Of a DNA stretch of 64,000 nt, positions 56,456 to 64,000 are shown piece after piece. This DNA comes from Legionella sainthelensi. GTDB taxonomy: Bacteria > Pseudomonadota > Gammaproteobacteria > Legionellales > Legionellaceae. Each line of letters begins with the position of its first letter. Position 1 is the first letter of the stretch. The position numbers and the translations under genes were made by a program. Location of the stretch: positions 2,739,501 through 2,803,500 of the forward strand of contig NZ_LR134388.1 in assembly GCF_900637685.1 (NCBI RefSeq), written 5' to 3'. Under the pieces are notes generated by a model. That model was given only the letters and a program-made list of their open reading frames with translations. It did no database searches and had not been told where the DNA came from.

Positions 56456-57709
56456 TCATTTGTTATTGATGCGATAAAATTTGCACATCACTCCATGACC
56501 TAAATCAACTTTATAATAAGTCATATTACATTTTTCCATAACGCGTTGAGAGGCTTTATGTTCTATTGGTGCAAATGCAATAATATACTTTGAATCAATG
56601 TGATGCTTGCTCCAGTCAAGTAAGGCGCCCAATGCCTCAGAAGCATATCCCTTTCCCCAAAATTTACGCGCAAGCAAATATCCTACTTCTATTTCTCCCG
56701 TTTCCAATGGACCAAAACCGCATCTTCCCATAAACTCATGGGTGAGTTTATTCCAAATAACAAAACATGGAAGTCCATGATTTCTGTAAAAAGCCATAAA
56801 CTCTTGGATTCTTCGTTTCGTTTGTTCTCGAGTTTGAACACCATCAGGGAAAAATTTTCTTACCTCCTCATCCATATTAAGCTCAGCAAGATGATCAAGA
56901 TCCGTTTCATTCATTAAGCGTAAAATCATTCTTGGTGTTTCAAGTTGAAGAGGTATCTGCTCGTAATAACGATTAATGAACAACTCTTTGAATCCAATTC
57001 TTTGATAGATGCTTAATCCTGTCATCGAAGCTTCTAAAAAGCACTTGGTTATATGGTGTTTTTTAGCAAAGTCTATCGCAGCATGAATCAACTGTGTTGC
57101 ATAACCTTTCTTTTGATAAACCGGCGTCGTAGCCAGATCATCAATGCGTGCATAATGACCATATAGAGATAAAGAAAGAGAGCACACGGGCTCATTTTCT
57201 ATAAAACCTGAAAAATGATATAATTTTGCCCCAGTTGCAGAGGCAACCTCATGTTTTCTTCTATAAGCACCGGTTATCTCAATTGTCGATTCAAAACCAT
57301 AAAGAAGCGGAAGGCTCCAAGCACTTAAATCACCAACCATTTCTCTAATCACTAACGAGGATTCAAACTTTGGAAATACCATCGAGTTAATTAACGCCTC
57401 CATGGCAACCCCTTTTTCAGCATATGTAAAATGCAGTGATTGCAAAGACTTTTCCAGTTCCGGCTGATACAGATATTCTGGAAGGATTAATGACCACAAT
57501 AATTGTTTTGAGGTATAAAAAGAATGACACTGAAATAAAGTATTTAAAAACTGTTCGTCAATTTTCTTCACAATTACAGGATTCAAATGTGAGGTAGGCA
57601 CCCCCGTAGCGAACGCAATCATGTGACCATAATCAGCCTGAGCATCACTGATTAAGGAAAAAAAATGATGCTCGGCCTGATGAAACTCATGAAACATAAA
57701 CATCGTCAC
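56456..57709 (-). CDS. Double-GNAT acetyltransferase
   Basis: A 417-residue protein with two acetyltransferase domains. Residues about 100-245 show the first GNAT core (TTPVYQKKGYATQLIHAAIDFA, with Q/RxxGxA). Residues about 250-417 are a RimJ/RimL-type GNAT (LQLETPRMILRLMNETDLDHL, FWGKGYASEALGALLDW, KASQRVMEKCNM). The N-terminal 100 residues look like a distinct helical domain. Start GTG at 57709 is uncertain; the ATG two codons on is equally possible. The substrates are unknown. Confidence 0.82.
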   Translation of the reverse strand: MTMFMFHEFHQAEHHFFSLISDAQADYGHMIAFATGVPTSHLNPVIVKKIDEQFLNTLFQCHSFYTSKQLLWSLILPEYLYQPELEKSLQSLHFTYAEKGVAMEALINSMVFPKFESSLVIREMVGDLSAWSLPLLYGFESTIEITGAYRRKHEVASATGAKLYHFSGFIENEPVCSLSLSLYGHYARIDDLATTPVYQKKGYATQLIHAAIDFAKKHHITKCFLEASMTGLSIYQRIGFKELFINRYYEQIPLQLETPRMILRLMNETDLDHLAELNMDEEVRKFFPDGVQTREQTKRRIQEFMAFYRNHGLPCFVIWNKLTHEFMGRCGFGPLETGEIEVGYLLARKFWGKGYASEALGALLDWSKHHIDSKYIIAFAPIEHKASQRVMEKCNMTYYKVDLGHGVMCKFYRINNK

Positions 57710-57866
57710 TTTGCTTGGAAATAATTATAATAAAATCGATTATATACTCTCTTAATCAAATTAATAGGATCGGTTGATCCTCATATTTTTGTTTTCGTCG
57801 ATAAATCCTACTCCCTCCAGTCACCCTATTTTACATTCCAGACTGACATACAACCTCAATGACTCA

Positions 57867-58919
57867 CTATTTAAAAATATAAGATGCGACACGTGCTGTA
57901 GGAATATTACTCATGCACTCTTCTCGGATGAGTGCTTTTGCACGATCATTATCAAAAACCTCTTTGAGATCCATAATTTTTCCGGCTGGAATATGTTCAC
58001 GGTGTAGCCTTTCAAGAAGTTTATCGCTGTGCAACTTCTCTGTTTGTGTCGCAATGAATGAAGCAAGCTGCTCTCGATTTTTTACCCTATTTTGATTGTT
58101 GCGAAACGCCTCATTTTCCGGAAGGTCTTCTAATCCTAGAATCATACATAGTTTTTTGAAATGCCGATCAGAACCTATTGCAAAGATTAGATGAGCACCA
58201 TCTTCAGTACGAAACAATTCACCATATGGAGCGATGTTTGGATGTATTGAACCAATACGTCGTGGTATATGCCCCGCCATTAAATAATTGGATGCTTGAT
58301 TTACGAGACTACTAATGGCCGCATCATAAAGAGAAACTGTAACCACTTTGCCTTTCCCACTTTTTTCCCGTGCATAGAGTGCAAGGAGAATAGCTTCTTT
58401 CAAATGATGGGCCGCAAGCACATCGATTAGAGCAACCGGCATCTTAACTGGACCGCTCTCAGCGGTACCATTCATGGCCATAAAACCACATTCACCTTGA
58501 AGTACCAGGTCATAGGCTACGCGATCACTGTCATCGCCGTAACCATTTATTTTCCCAATGATAAGACGAGGGTTAATGCCAAGCAGATGCTCGTCTTTTA
58601 GTCGCAGCTTTATTTCATCTCCTTTTTTAAAATTCATAATTAAAATATCGGCATCTAAAATAAGATTAAGAAAACAGAGGTAGTCTTCTTCTTTTGTCAG
58701 ATCTAAAAATAGGTACTCCTTCCCAAAATTAACACTTGCAAAATAAGCTGAAACTTCAGAATGAGGATCTTCATTCGGGAGCTTCCATGTTCTAGTAATA
58801 TCTTTATGAATAGGATGTTCGATTTTAACAACATAAGCACCTAACTCGGCAAAAAAAGTAGCTACCGAGGGACCGGCAAGAACTGAACTCAGATCAATGA
58901 CTTTTAAGCCCTTTAACAT
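57867..58919 (-). CDS. Class III CoA-transferase (CaiB/BaiF family)
   Basis: A 350-residue enzyme of the family that moves CoA between carboxylic acids through an aspartyl-CoA intermediate. Seen: LKGLKVIDLSSVLAGPSVATFFAELGAYVVKIE at the N-terminus, the middle GYGDDSDRVAYDLVLQGECGF with the catalytic aspartate (YDLVLQ), and the C-terminal PAGKIMDLKEVF stretch. The substrate is not clear from sequence. It has no neighbouring acyl-CoA enzyme gene. About 50 residues shorter than CaiB. Confidence 0.87.
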   Translation of the reverse strand: MLKGLKVIDLSSVLAGPSVATFFAELGAYVVKIEHPIHKDITRTWKLPNEDPHSEVSAYFASVNFGKEYLFLDLTKEEDYLCFLNLILDADILIMNFKKGDEIKLRLKDEHLLGINPRLIIGKINGYGDDSDRVAYDLVLQGECGFMAMNGTAESGPVKMPVALIDVLAAHHLKEAILLALYAREKSGKGKVVTVSLYDAAISSLVNQASNYLMAGHIPRRIGSIHPNIAPYGELFRTEDGAHLIFAIGSDRHFKKLCMILGLEDLPENEAFRNNQNRVKNREQLASFIATQTEKLHSDKLLERLHREHIPAGKIMDLKEVFDNDRAKALIREECMSNIPTARVASYIFK

Positions 58920-59089
58920 AGGTTTAGTTTTCCAAACAAAACATCAATTATATATTACGGTTTTTTATCATGAATTTTATTGAATTTAAAATAGAATAAT
59001 TAATTTAAATAATTTAATATTATAATTGATATAGCGAAATATATTATTAAAAATTAATCGTTAATTCCGAGGCTCATTGAGAATTCTAA

Positions 59090-59281
59090 ATGTCTCTATC
59101 CCTATTTTTAGTGGTACAAATTATATGCATAGTCATTGGTATCGTCTTTCTTTTCATTGCGTTTAATATGCTTCGGCCTAAAGAAAAAGAACAAAAACTC
59201 ATTCAAGATCAATTTTTATTTTATTTAATTCTGGGACTTTTTTTTATCTTTTTCACTTTTTTACTTGAATATTTTGGATAA
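59090..59281 (+). CDS. Small two-helix membrane protein
   Basis: A 63-residue protein made of two hydrophobic helices (LFLVVQIICIVIGIVFLFIAF and FLFYLILGLFFIFFTFLLEYF) separated by a charged loop (RPKEKEQKLIQDQ). Hence both ends lie on the same side of the membrane. No family is recognised. It starts 170 bases from the CoA-transferase in the divergent direction and precedes a GNAT gene by 60 bases. Confidence 0.6.
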   Translation: MSLSLFLVVQIICIVIGIVFLFIAFNMLRPKEKEQKLIQDQFLFYLILGLFFIFFTFLLEYFG

Positions 59282-59341
59282 AAACCTCACTACCCTTTCA
59301 ATATTTATTTGATGAGAAATACCTAAGCAACAGGCCTTACT

Positions 59342-59809
59342 ATGAGAACAATAGCGTACCTAAAACATCATTCAGACACTATTACAGAGCTGGCCAAAAT
59401 TTGGCATGCAGAGCTAGGGCAAATATGGATCCCTGATGTACCTATTTCGCGTGTAGAAGATAATTTACGCAACCATTTAAATACAGAGAAATTACCAATC
59501 ACCTTCGTTGCTTTTGAAAAACAGAAGCCTGTAGGCATGTGCTCATTAAGAGTCAATGATGGAATTCGTCCTGAATTAACTCCATGGCTCGGTTCTTTAG
59601 TGGTTTCAAAAGCATTCCAAAAGCAAGGTATCGCAAAACAGCTTATTGATAAAACCAAAGAGAAAGCACACACTTTAGGTTTTAAAAATCTTTATCTTTT
59701 TGCTTTTGATCCAACTATTCCCGACTATTACACGCGTCTTGGTTGGCACAAAATTGGAATGGATAAATTTAAAGATCATTCTGTAACAGTTATGGAAATA
59801 ATACTGTAA
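59342..59809 (+). CDS. GNAT acetyltransferase
   Basis: A 155-residue single-domain acetyltransferase: the strand VAFEKQKPVGMCSLRV, the acetyl-CoA motif VVSKAFQKQGIAKQLIDKTKEKA (QxxGIA), and the final NLYLFAFDPTIPDYYTRLGW, a Tyr-containing site typical of amine N-acetyltransferases. The start ATG at 59342 is 60 bases after the small membrane gene. Substrate unknown. Confidence 0.87.
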   Translation: MRTIAYLKHHSDTITELAKIWHAELGQIWIPDVPISRVEDNLRNHLNTEKLPITFVAFEKQKPVGMCSLRVNDGIRPELTPWLGSLVVSKAFQKQGIAKQLIDKTKEKAHTLGFKNLYLFAFDPTIPDYYTRLGWHKIGMDKFKDHSVTVMEIIL

Positions 59810-59944
59810 CAATTTGCCATGAAACCAACCTCGCAAATCAGGCATGGATTGAAAATCAAAATCTTATTTTCGGTTAACTCCTAAGGTTTAATTAATATTT
59901 TTGCATTATAATTATTCAATAAAACCCTTGAGTGAAGATAGAAA

Positions 59945-61597
59945 ATGAAAGATTTCGTCATTGTTGGGGCAGGACCAATAGGCTTATATTGGGCTGCAAG
60001 ACTTGCACAAATAAAAGAAACTACTGGAATTCCTATCAATATTGTTGTTGTTGATCCCAGGGCCGGAAATTATAAGAGAGAAAGAATTGTCTCCAATGAA
60101 GCAATTAAATCAATAAGTTCTCAATTCTCTATTGTTATGCCCTCTGGTAAAGGAATCCCGAGTGAGGCAATGTATATTAGAGACTTTGAAAAAACACTCT
60201 ACGAATATTGCAAAAGTAAAGGAGTAAAATTTAAAAATGGAACATTTTCTGGCCTAAGTAACAATTTCGTTTCCTACAAAGACAAAGAGGAAAACATTTA
60301 TAAAGTCAAATGCGATATGATCATTGATTGTTCTGGTTCAAATCGCATGGTTCTCAAAGAGACCAATCGCTTATTAAATAATGAAATATTTCCAATTAAA
60401 ACTTTGGGTAAAAATCCACATACCAATCATTTTTCTTGCTATATGTCATTAAGCTCGGAAGAAGCAATGAAGCTTCACATTCCTGATAAAATAGATCCCT
60501 TGACTCAAGCCAGGCAATTATGTCAATTACGACAGAAATATGGCTGGCCGAATTTTTCATTTCCAGTTGTTGATATACGCTCTGCTGAAAATGAGGAAGG
60601 TGGCGTCAATTATTTTATTTATTATGAAGTACCCGATGATTTAAAAGACAAAGAGAAGAGCATACAAATTGATTTTCTTCAAGATTTACTCAAATTAAAG
60701 TATGGTTTTGAAGACATTGAGTTTACAATTAACTCTTTTGGGCATTTTCCAGTTTGCCCTAAATATGTCGATAGACCATTTTATCAGAACGAAAACTTAC
60801 CCACTATTCTACCTGGTGGAGACTGCCAAATTGAGCCCGATTATCGTAAAGGAATTGGAATAGAAAGTGGCATCGAACGTGCCAATTTTTTATTTAATAC
60901 TGCTTATCTTACCAGCAAAGGACTTGAGTTTTCCTTTGAAAATTACTTCATGCAAGTAGCTCGATATGTAAGTTACCATGGTAATCTCATTGAAAAATTT
61001 TATTTACAAAGACAGGAGAACATAAATCTTACGTCACTGGAACAAGCTAAGATAATCCTTTGTTCCGCTGCAGAGACAGCTGAAAAAATGGAGGATATAG
61101 TATCTATTGCAAGCGAGTTAAAACTTTTGGGTAATGAACTTTTTAAAAAACCTAATTATGAAAGTGCCTTAGAGTGTTATCTAGCAGCCATTCATTTACA
61201 CCAGAGAACAGAGACATTGACAATAGACTTTGTCACGTTGCATTCTAATGCCTGCCAAGCCTGTCTCAAATTAAATGAACATGAAAAATGTATTATCTTG
61301 GCCAATGAAGGTATTAAAGCGCATACGGAAATGAAAAGCGAAGATAAAGACATTCTTTTCAAATTACTATTTCGCAAAGCATCGGCACTCAATGAAATCA
61401 TTAAAGGTCTTGATGTCAAAACTGAAAGGAAAAAACTGGATGAATGTTTGGAAAATCTAACGAATACATACGAACTTATGCTGGAAAACTCAAATGAAAA
61501 TAACACCGCTTTTGTGAAACAAATTCAGTCTAAAATCGAAAATATCACGAAAAAACTTCCTCCTCCAGAAGAAGTAAGTAAAAATTTATATATTTAG
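59945..61597 (+). CDS. FAD monooxygenase-like domain fused to a TPR carboxylate-clamp domain
   Basis: A 550-residue protein. Residues about 1-335 form an FAD-binding Rossmann domain: FVIVGAGPIGLYWAARLA (GxGxxG), VDPRAGNYKRERIVS, CDMIIDCSGSNR, and the late FAD motif LPGGDCQIEPDYRKGIGIESG, like the aromatic hydroxylase/MICAL group. From about 385 to 500 lie three TPR units, starting KLLGNELFKKPNYESALECY. The residues of the Hsp70/Hsp90-binding clamp are present: Lys393, Asn397, Asn435, Lys473, Arg477. Such a fusion is unusual. No signal peptide; the C-terminus is PPPEEVSKNLYI. It may be an effector, which is inference. Confidence 0.82.
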   Translation: MKDFVIVGAGPIGLYWAARLAQIKETTGIPINIVVVDPRAGNYKRERIVSNEAIKSISSQFSIVMPSGKGIPSEAMYIRDFEKTLYEYCKSKGVKFKNGTFSGLSNNFVSYKDKEENIYKVKCDMIIDCSGSNRMVLKETNRLLNNEIFPIKTLGKNPHTNHFSCYMSLSSEEAMKLHIPDKIDPLTQARQLCQLRQKYGWPNFSFPVVDIRSAENEEGGVNYFIYYEVPDDLKDKEKSIQIDFLQDLLKLKYGFEDIEFTINSFGHFPVCPKYVDRPFYQNENLPTILPGGDCQIEPDYRKGIGIESGIERANFLFNTAYLTSKGLEFSFENYFMQVARYVSYHGNLIEKFYLQRQENINLTSLEQAKIILCSAAETAEKMEDIVSIASELKLLGNELFKKPNYESALECYLAAIHLHQRTETLTIDFVTLHSNACQACLKLNEHEKCIILANEGIKAHTEMKSEDKDILFKLLFRKASALNEIIKGLDVKTERKKLDECLENLTNTYELMLENSNENNTAFVKQIQSKIENITKKLPPPEEVSKNLYI

Positions 61598-61728
61598 GTC
61601 AATTAGAGTAAGGGCTGAGAAGCGCTGTCATAACTTAATGAGCTAGCCGCGCCTTAAGTCAATGATGGCTGTTACTCAGCCCAAACGAGTAGAAGTAATA
61701 ATTCGCTTTCTTATTACGAACTCATGTT

Positions 61729-62676
61729 TTAAGAATCTAAACTAATTTTCAGCCAAGCTTTTGCCCGCGAACTCACTTTATCATCATTTAAAACAATTTC
61801 GTATATAGTATTTTTGCGTGGAGTCTCTTCACCATACATATCTATAAGCATCTCATGCCAAAGCGCTGATAAGGTTGAAGAAGGTTTTTTTCCCACTTGC
61901 TCAAGAATTCCATAAATTCGGTCTCTCCAGTAAGCATCCATCGCTTTATCCATCCATGATACAATTTCTGGTGTCAATCCAACCTCATCAAGACCTTTTC
62001 CTTCTCCAAACCCTTTTTCGAATTTCTTGGTTCTTAAATGGGCATATTTTGTACCATATACTCCGTTAACCCAATCCATAATCTTTTTTCCTAACTCAAT
62101 ACCCAATGCTGAAGCAGGATCTTGTTCCAGATTCTTTTTTACCGCTTCCACTAGCAGATGCCAATTGTTTTCAAAAGCTTCTTTTTGCTCAAGTGTTGTA
62201 TTCGCTTTGAGTTCTTTTTCAAATTCTGCATACTGCTTTAACTCATCGGGAGTAAATATTTCCTTAACCCAATTATGCTCCATATGCTCTGTCATTTTAT
62301 ACACCTCTATCAATTGAATCATAGTTTCCCATGGAATGGATTGATTGGCATCAACAGCATCAACAATACTTCTCAAAGTCTTGGCTCCCTCAAGTAAAAA
62401 AGCTGCTTTTTGCTCTAGCACTTGAACTTGACTGTTAAAATGTTTGAGTGCGTTACTTTCCTCTTTCAGTAGGGTTTTAATTTGTGATAACTCAAAACCA
62501 AAAAACTTCAAGGCAATAATCTGTTGTAATTTCAATAAATCCTTTTCAGAGTAAACACGATACCCATTAGCACGTCGCAACGAAGGCGTCAGTAGACCTA
62601 TACGATCATAATGATGTAATGTCTGCACTGAAACGCCAGTTAATTTGCTTAAATCCTTCACGAACCATTGAGTCAT
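61729..62676 (-). CDS. MerR/TipA-type transcriptional regulator
   Basis: A 315-residue regulator. Residues 1-70 are the MerR winged helix (FVKDLSKLTGVSVQTLHHYDRIGLLTP, RANGYRVYSEKDLLKLQQI), followed by a long dimer helix and, from about 130, a TipAS-like ligand domain (FTPDELKQYAEFEKELKA, WHLLVEAVKKNLEQDPAS). The TipA domain binds thiopeptide drugs in Streptomyces; here the ligand is unknown. It reads toward the FAD-TPR gene's end and away from the beta-lactamase gene's 3' end. MerR proteins usually bind spaced promoters, but none was identified nearby. Confidence 0.9.
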   Translation of the reverse strand: MTQWFVKDLSKLTGVSVQTLHHYDRIGLLTPSLRRANGYRVYSEKDLLKLQQIIALKFFGFELSQIKTLLKEESNALKHFNSQVQVLEQKAAFLLEGAKTLRSIVDAVDANQSIPWETMIQLIEVYKMTEHMEHNWVKEIFTPDELKQYAEFEKELKANTTLEQKEAFENNWHLLVEAVKKNLEQDPASALGIELGKKIMDWVNGVYGTKYAHLRTKKFEKGFGEGKGLDEVGLTPEIVSWMDKAMDAYWRDRIYGILEQVGKKPSSTLSALWHEMLIDMYGEETPRKNTIYEIVLNDDKVSSRAKAWLKISLDS

Positions 62677-62792
62677 CGTATTCCCTCCTTAAATCCAAAG
62701 TTAAGGTATATAGCAACAATAGGGTCAAGCATTATTTATCAATCTTTATTTAGAACCCAATCCATTACCAATATCGAGTCAGATTCAGTTCA

Positions 62793-62826
62793 CGACATAA
62801 AAAGCATAGAAGTGCTTTTTATGTCG
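62793..62826. terminator. 14-bp hairpin after the OXA gene
   Basis: CGACATAAAAAGCA at 62793-62806 pairs perfectly with 62813-62826 around a 6-base TAGAAG loop, 13 bases after the beta-lactamase stop. It is the best copy of a palindrome also seen at 18414-18444 and as a half at 6773. It may serve as terminator, and be a dispersed repeat as well. Confidence 0.65.
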
Positions 62827-62838
62827 AACTCTCGTTAA

Positions 62839-63633
62839 TTATTTTTCCAATTCATTAATGAGATAAAATAATTGAATCAGTGCTTCATTACGGGCTTTTA
62901 AGCCTGCAAAGCTCTCTTTGCAGGCTGTGATATGCTTAACAAAGGCCACTTTACGATTATCCTTTTCAATCCATCCCACAAACCACCCCTGTCGTAAACG
63001 GAGTTTTTGCTTTTTGTCTTTTTCTAATTGCTCACCCGTTCCCGTTTTTCCATACAGTTTCCAACCGCCCGCTAACTCTTGGATGTACAGAATATCTTTG
63101 GTCATCTCAAAAGCTCTTCGACTCACAGGTAATTTTTTAGTGACTATTTTTTGCAAAAATTGCATCTGTTCGGTTGGTGAGATAGCAAGCGAACTTGAAA
63201 GCCAAGCATGGGTCAATCCATTATTCTGTCCTTTGTCACCCGAAACATCCTCATTACCATAATGAAAGGCATCAACATATTCCTTAAATCGCTTCATACC
63301 TAATTGTTGCGTGAGTACCTGGGAATACCAAACACAAGAATCTCTCATCCATGTGTAGGGATTGTGAGGGTATTTCCATACATTGAGATAAAGTTCATAC
63401 TCCTTTTTGTAGGGCCATTCAGGATGCAAAGCATCTTTTAATATTCCTGAATCAAAACCCATGAGGCTCAAGGCAATTTTGAAGGTTGATTGCGGTGCAT
63501 AGCGTTGATCGCAATCATCACCTTCGTGCTTTAATAGCGTTTGATTCTCTCTTGCTAAAAAACAGGATTTTTGAGCCCAAGCACTGGCGCAAAATAATAG
63601 TGTCATACCTAGAAGTGCACTTAATTTTTTCAT
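62839..63633 (-). CDS. blaOXA: Class D (OXA) beta-lactamase
   Basis: A 264-residue serine beta-lactamase with a signal peptide (MKKLSALLGMTLLFCASAWA). Class D motifs are all present: S-x-x-K in YAPQSTFKIALS (Ser49, Lys52 of the preprotein; the carbamylated lysine), S-x-V in SCVWYSQ, YGN in FHYGNEDVSGD, KTG in KLYGKTGTGEQ, and WFVGWIE. It resembles OXA-29 and related enzymes of Legionella (Fluoribacter) species. It is probably chromosomal and intrinsic. The adjoining gene is a penicillin-binding protein on the same strand. Confidence 0.93.
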   Translation of the reverse strand: MKKLSALLGMTLLFCASAWAQKSCFLARENQTLLKHEGDDCDQRYAPQSTFKIALSLMGFDSGILKDALHPEWPYKKEYELYLNVWKYPHNPYTWMRDSCVWYSQVLTQQLGMKRFKEYVDAFHYGNEDVSGDKGQNNGLTHAWLSSSLAISPTEQMQFLQKIVTKKLPVSRRAFEMTKDILYIQELAGGWKLYGKTGTGEQLEKDKKQKLRLRQGWFVGWIEKDNRKVAFVKHITACKESFAGLKARNEALIQLFYLINELEK

Positions 63634-63700
63634 AACAACTCCAGCTTCATTTCAATTGACAGCACTACAGATACAGCAAAGATGCCATACCCATAACGTA

Positions 63701-64000
63701 CTATTTCAGACTATTAATCACGACGTTACGAAAGACAGGCGCCGCCAATTCCCCACCAGAAGTCAATCGCCCACCTTTGCTATTTAAGTATCCTTCCTCT
63801 ATTACAACTACCATGGCATAACGTGGGGAATCAGCAGGGACATATCCCGCAAACAAAGCAAGATGTTTCGCATTATTTTCGATCACGGTTCCAGTTTTTC
63901 CAGCCACAGCAATACCAGGAATCACTGCAAATCTCCCTGTACCATGAACAACAGCATTTTCTAGCATTTGATTGATCGATTTTGTGGTCGTTTCTGAAAT
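63701..64000 (-). CDS. Penicillin-binding protein transpeptidase, C-terminal fragment
   Basis: The frame runs to the window edge, so only the last 99 residues or so are visible; the ATG at 63967 is internal. They show the KTG motif in GIAVAGKTGTVIE, and ALFAGYVPADSPRYAMVVVIEE, typical of class B (FtsI/PBP3-like) transpeptidases that cross-link septal or side-wall peptidoglycan. The final GGELAAPVFRNVVIN is the common end. Lies upstream of the OXA gene on the same strand, 67 bases away. Which PBP it is cannot be told. Confidence 0.88.
   Translation of the reverse strand: MSETTTKSINQMLENAVVHGTGRFAVIPGIAVAGKTGTVIENNAKHLALFAGYVPADSPRYAMVVVIEEGYLNSKGGRLTSGGELAAPVFRNVVINSLK

Noticed and set aside
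47262..63633. Genomic island boundaries (integrase, tRNA att site)
   Set aside because: No integrase, tRNA gene or direct repeat could be seen, so transfer as one island is not supported.

Overview
The window reads as chromosomal DNA of a Legionella or close relative (Legionellaceae, Gammaproteobacteria). It is AT-rich. It carries a LetS-type BarA/GacS hybrid kinase, a PPi-dependent phosphofructokinase, a type IV pilin, a GDA1/CD39 ecto-apyrase, class III adenylate cyclase and EAL and PilZ signalling genes, a class D beta-lactamase, and several large proteins without clear homologues whose C-termini look like Dot/Icm effectors. From memory, the order apyrase ... letS - pfp - pilin - bolA resembles the lpg1905-lpg1916 neighbourhood of L. 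pneumophila. No database search was run.

Layout. 0-5.6 kb: end of an EAL protein, a Kdo-hydroxylase-like gene, a YchJ-like SEC-C protein, a KefB/C-type antiporter, roxA (uL16 hydroxylase) and a 44-residue cysteine-rich peptide. 5.6-8.1 kb: two genes each broken by one missing base in an A run (EamA transporter, ecto-apyrase). 8-20 kb: unknown and effector-like genes, epmC, an MMPL transporter, two secreted proteins, tandem alpha/beta-hydrolase paralogues, a GST, and a candidate effector. 20-33 kb: mostly core genes: serine hydrolase-gltX, letS, pfp, pilin, bolA, an APC permease, and the overlapping set fdxA-yoaA-tsaB-trm112-like. 33-47 kb: a large kinase-like effector candidate, PilZ, yggX, a decayed locus with an IS5-family remnant and palindromic repeats, a solute-binding protein, an APC permease, a YopT-like peptidase candidate and a Cache-HAMP-cyclase. 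47-64 kb: an accessory stretch rich in small-molecule-modifying enzymes: methyltransferase, two APH-like kinases, VOC protein, YafY regulator, five GNAT domains, GrpB fusion, ABC exporter plus ABC-F protein, type III CoA-transferase, MerR/TipA regulator, OXA beta-lactamase and the end of a penicillin-binding protein.

The most unusual gene is at 59945-61597. It encodes a flavoprotein-monooxygenase-like domain fused to a TPR domain that keeps all five residues of the eukaryotic Hsp70/Hsp90 carboxylate clamp. Next are a C58-type Cys/His/Asp candidate (44239-44931), a kinase-like 872-residue protein with an acidic C-terminal block (33250-35868) and the tandem hydrolases.

Three genes (5656-6569, 6870-8026, 51295-51821) are each restored by adding one base to a homopolymer. 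This is either real decay or slippage, or sequencing error, and raw reads should decide. I found no tRNA, rRNA, CRISPR array or prophage.
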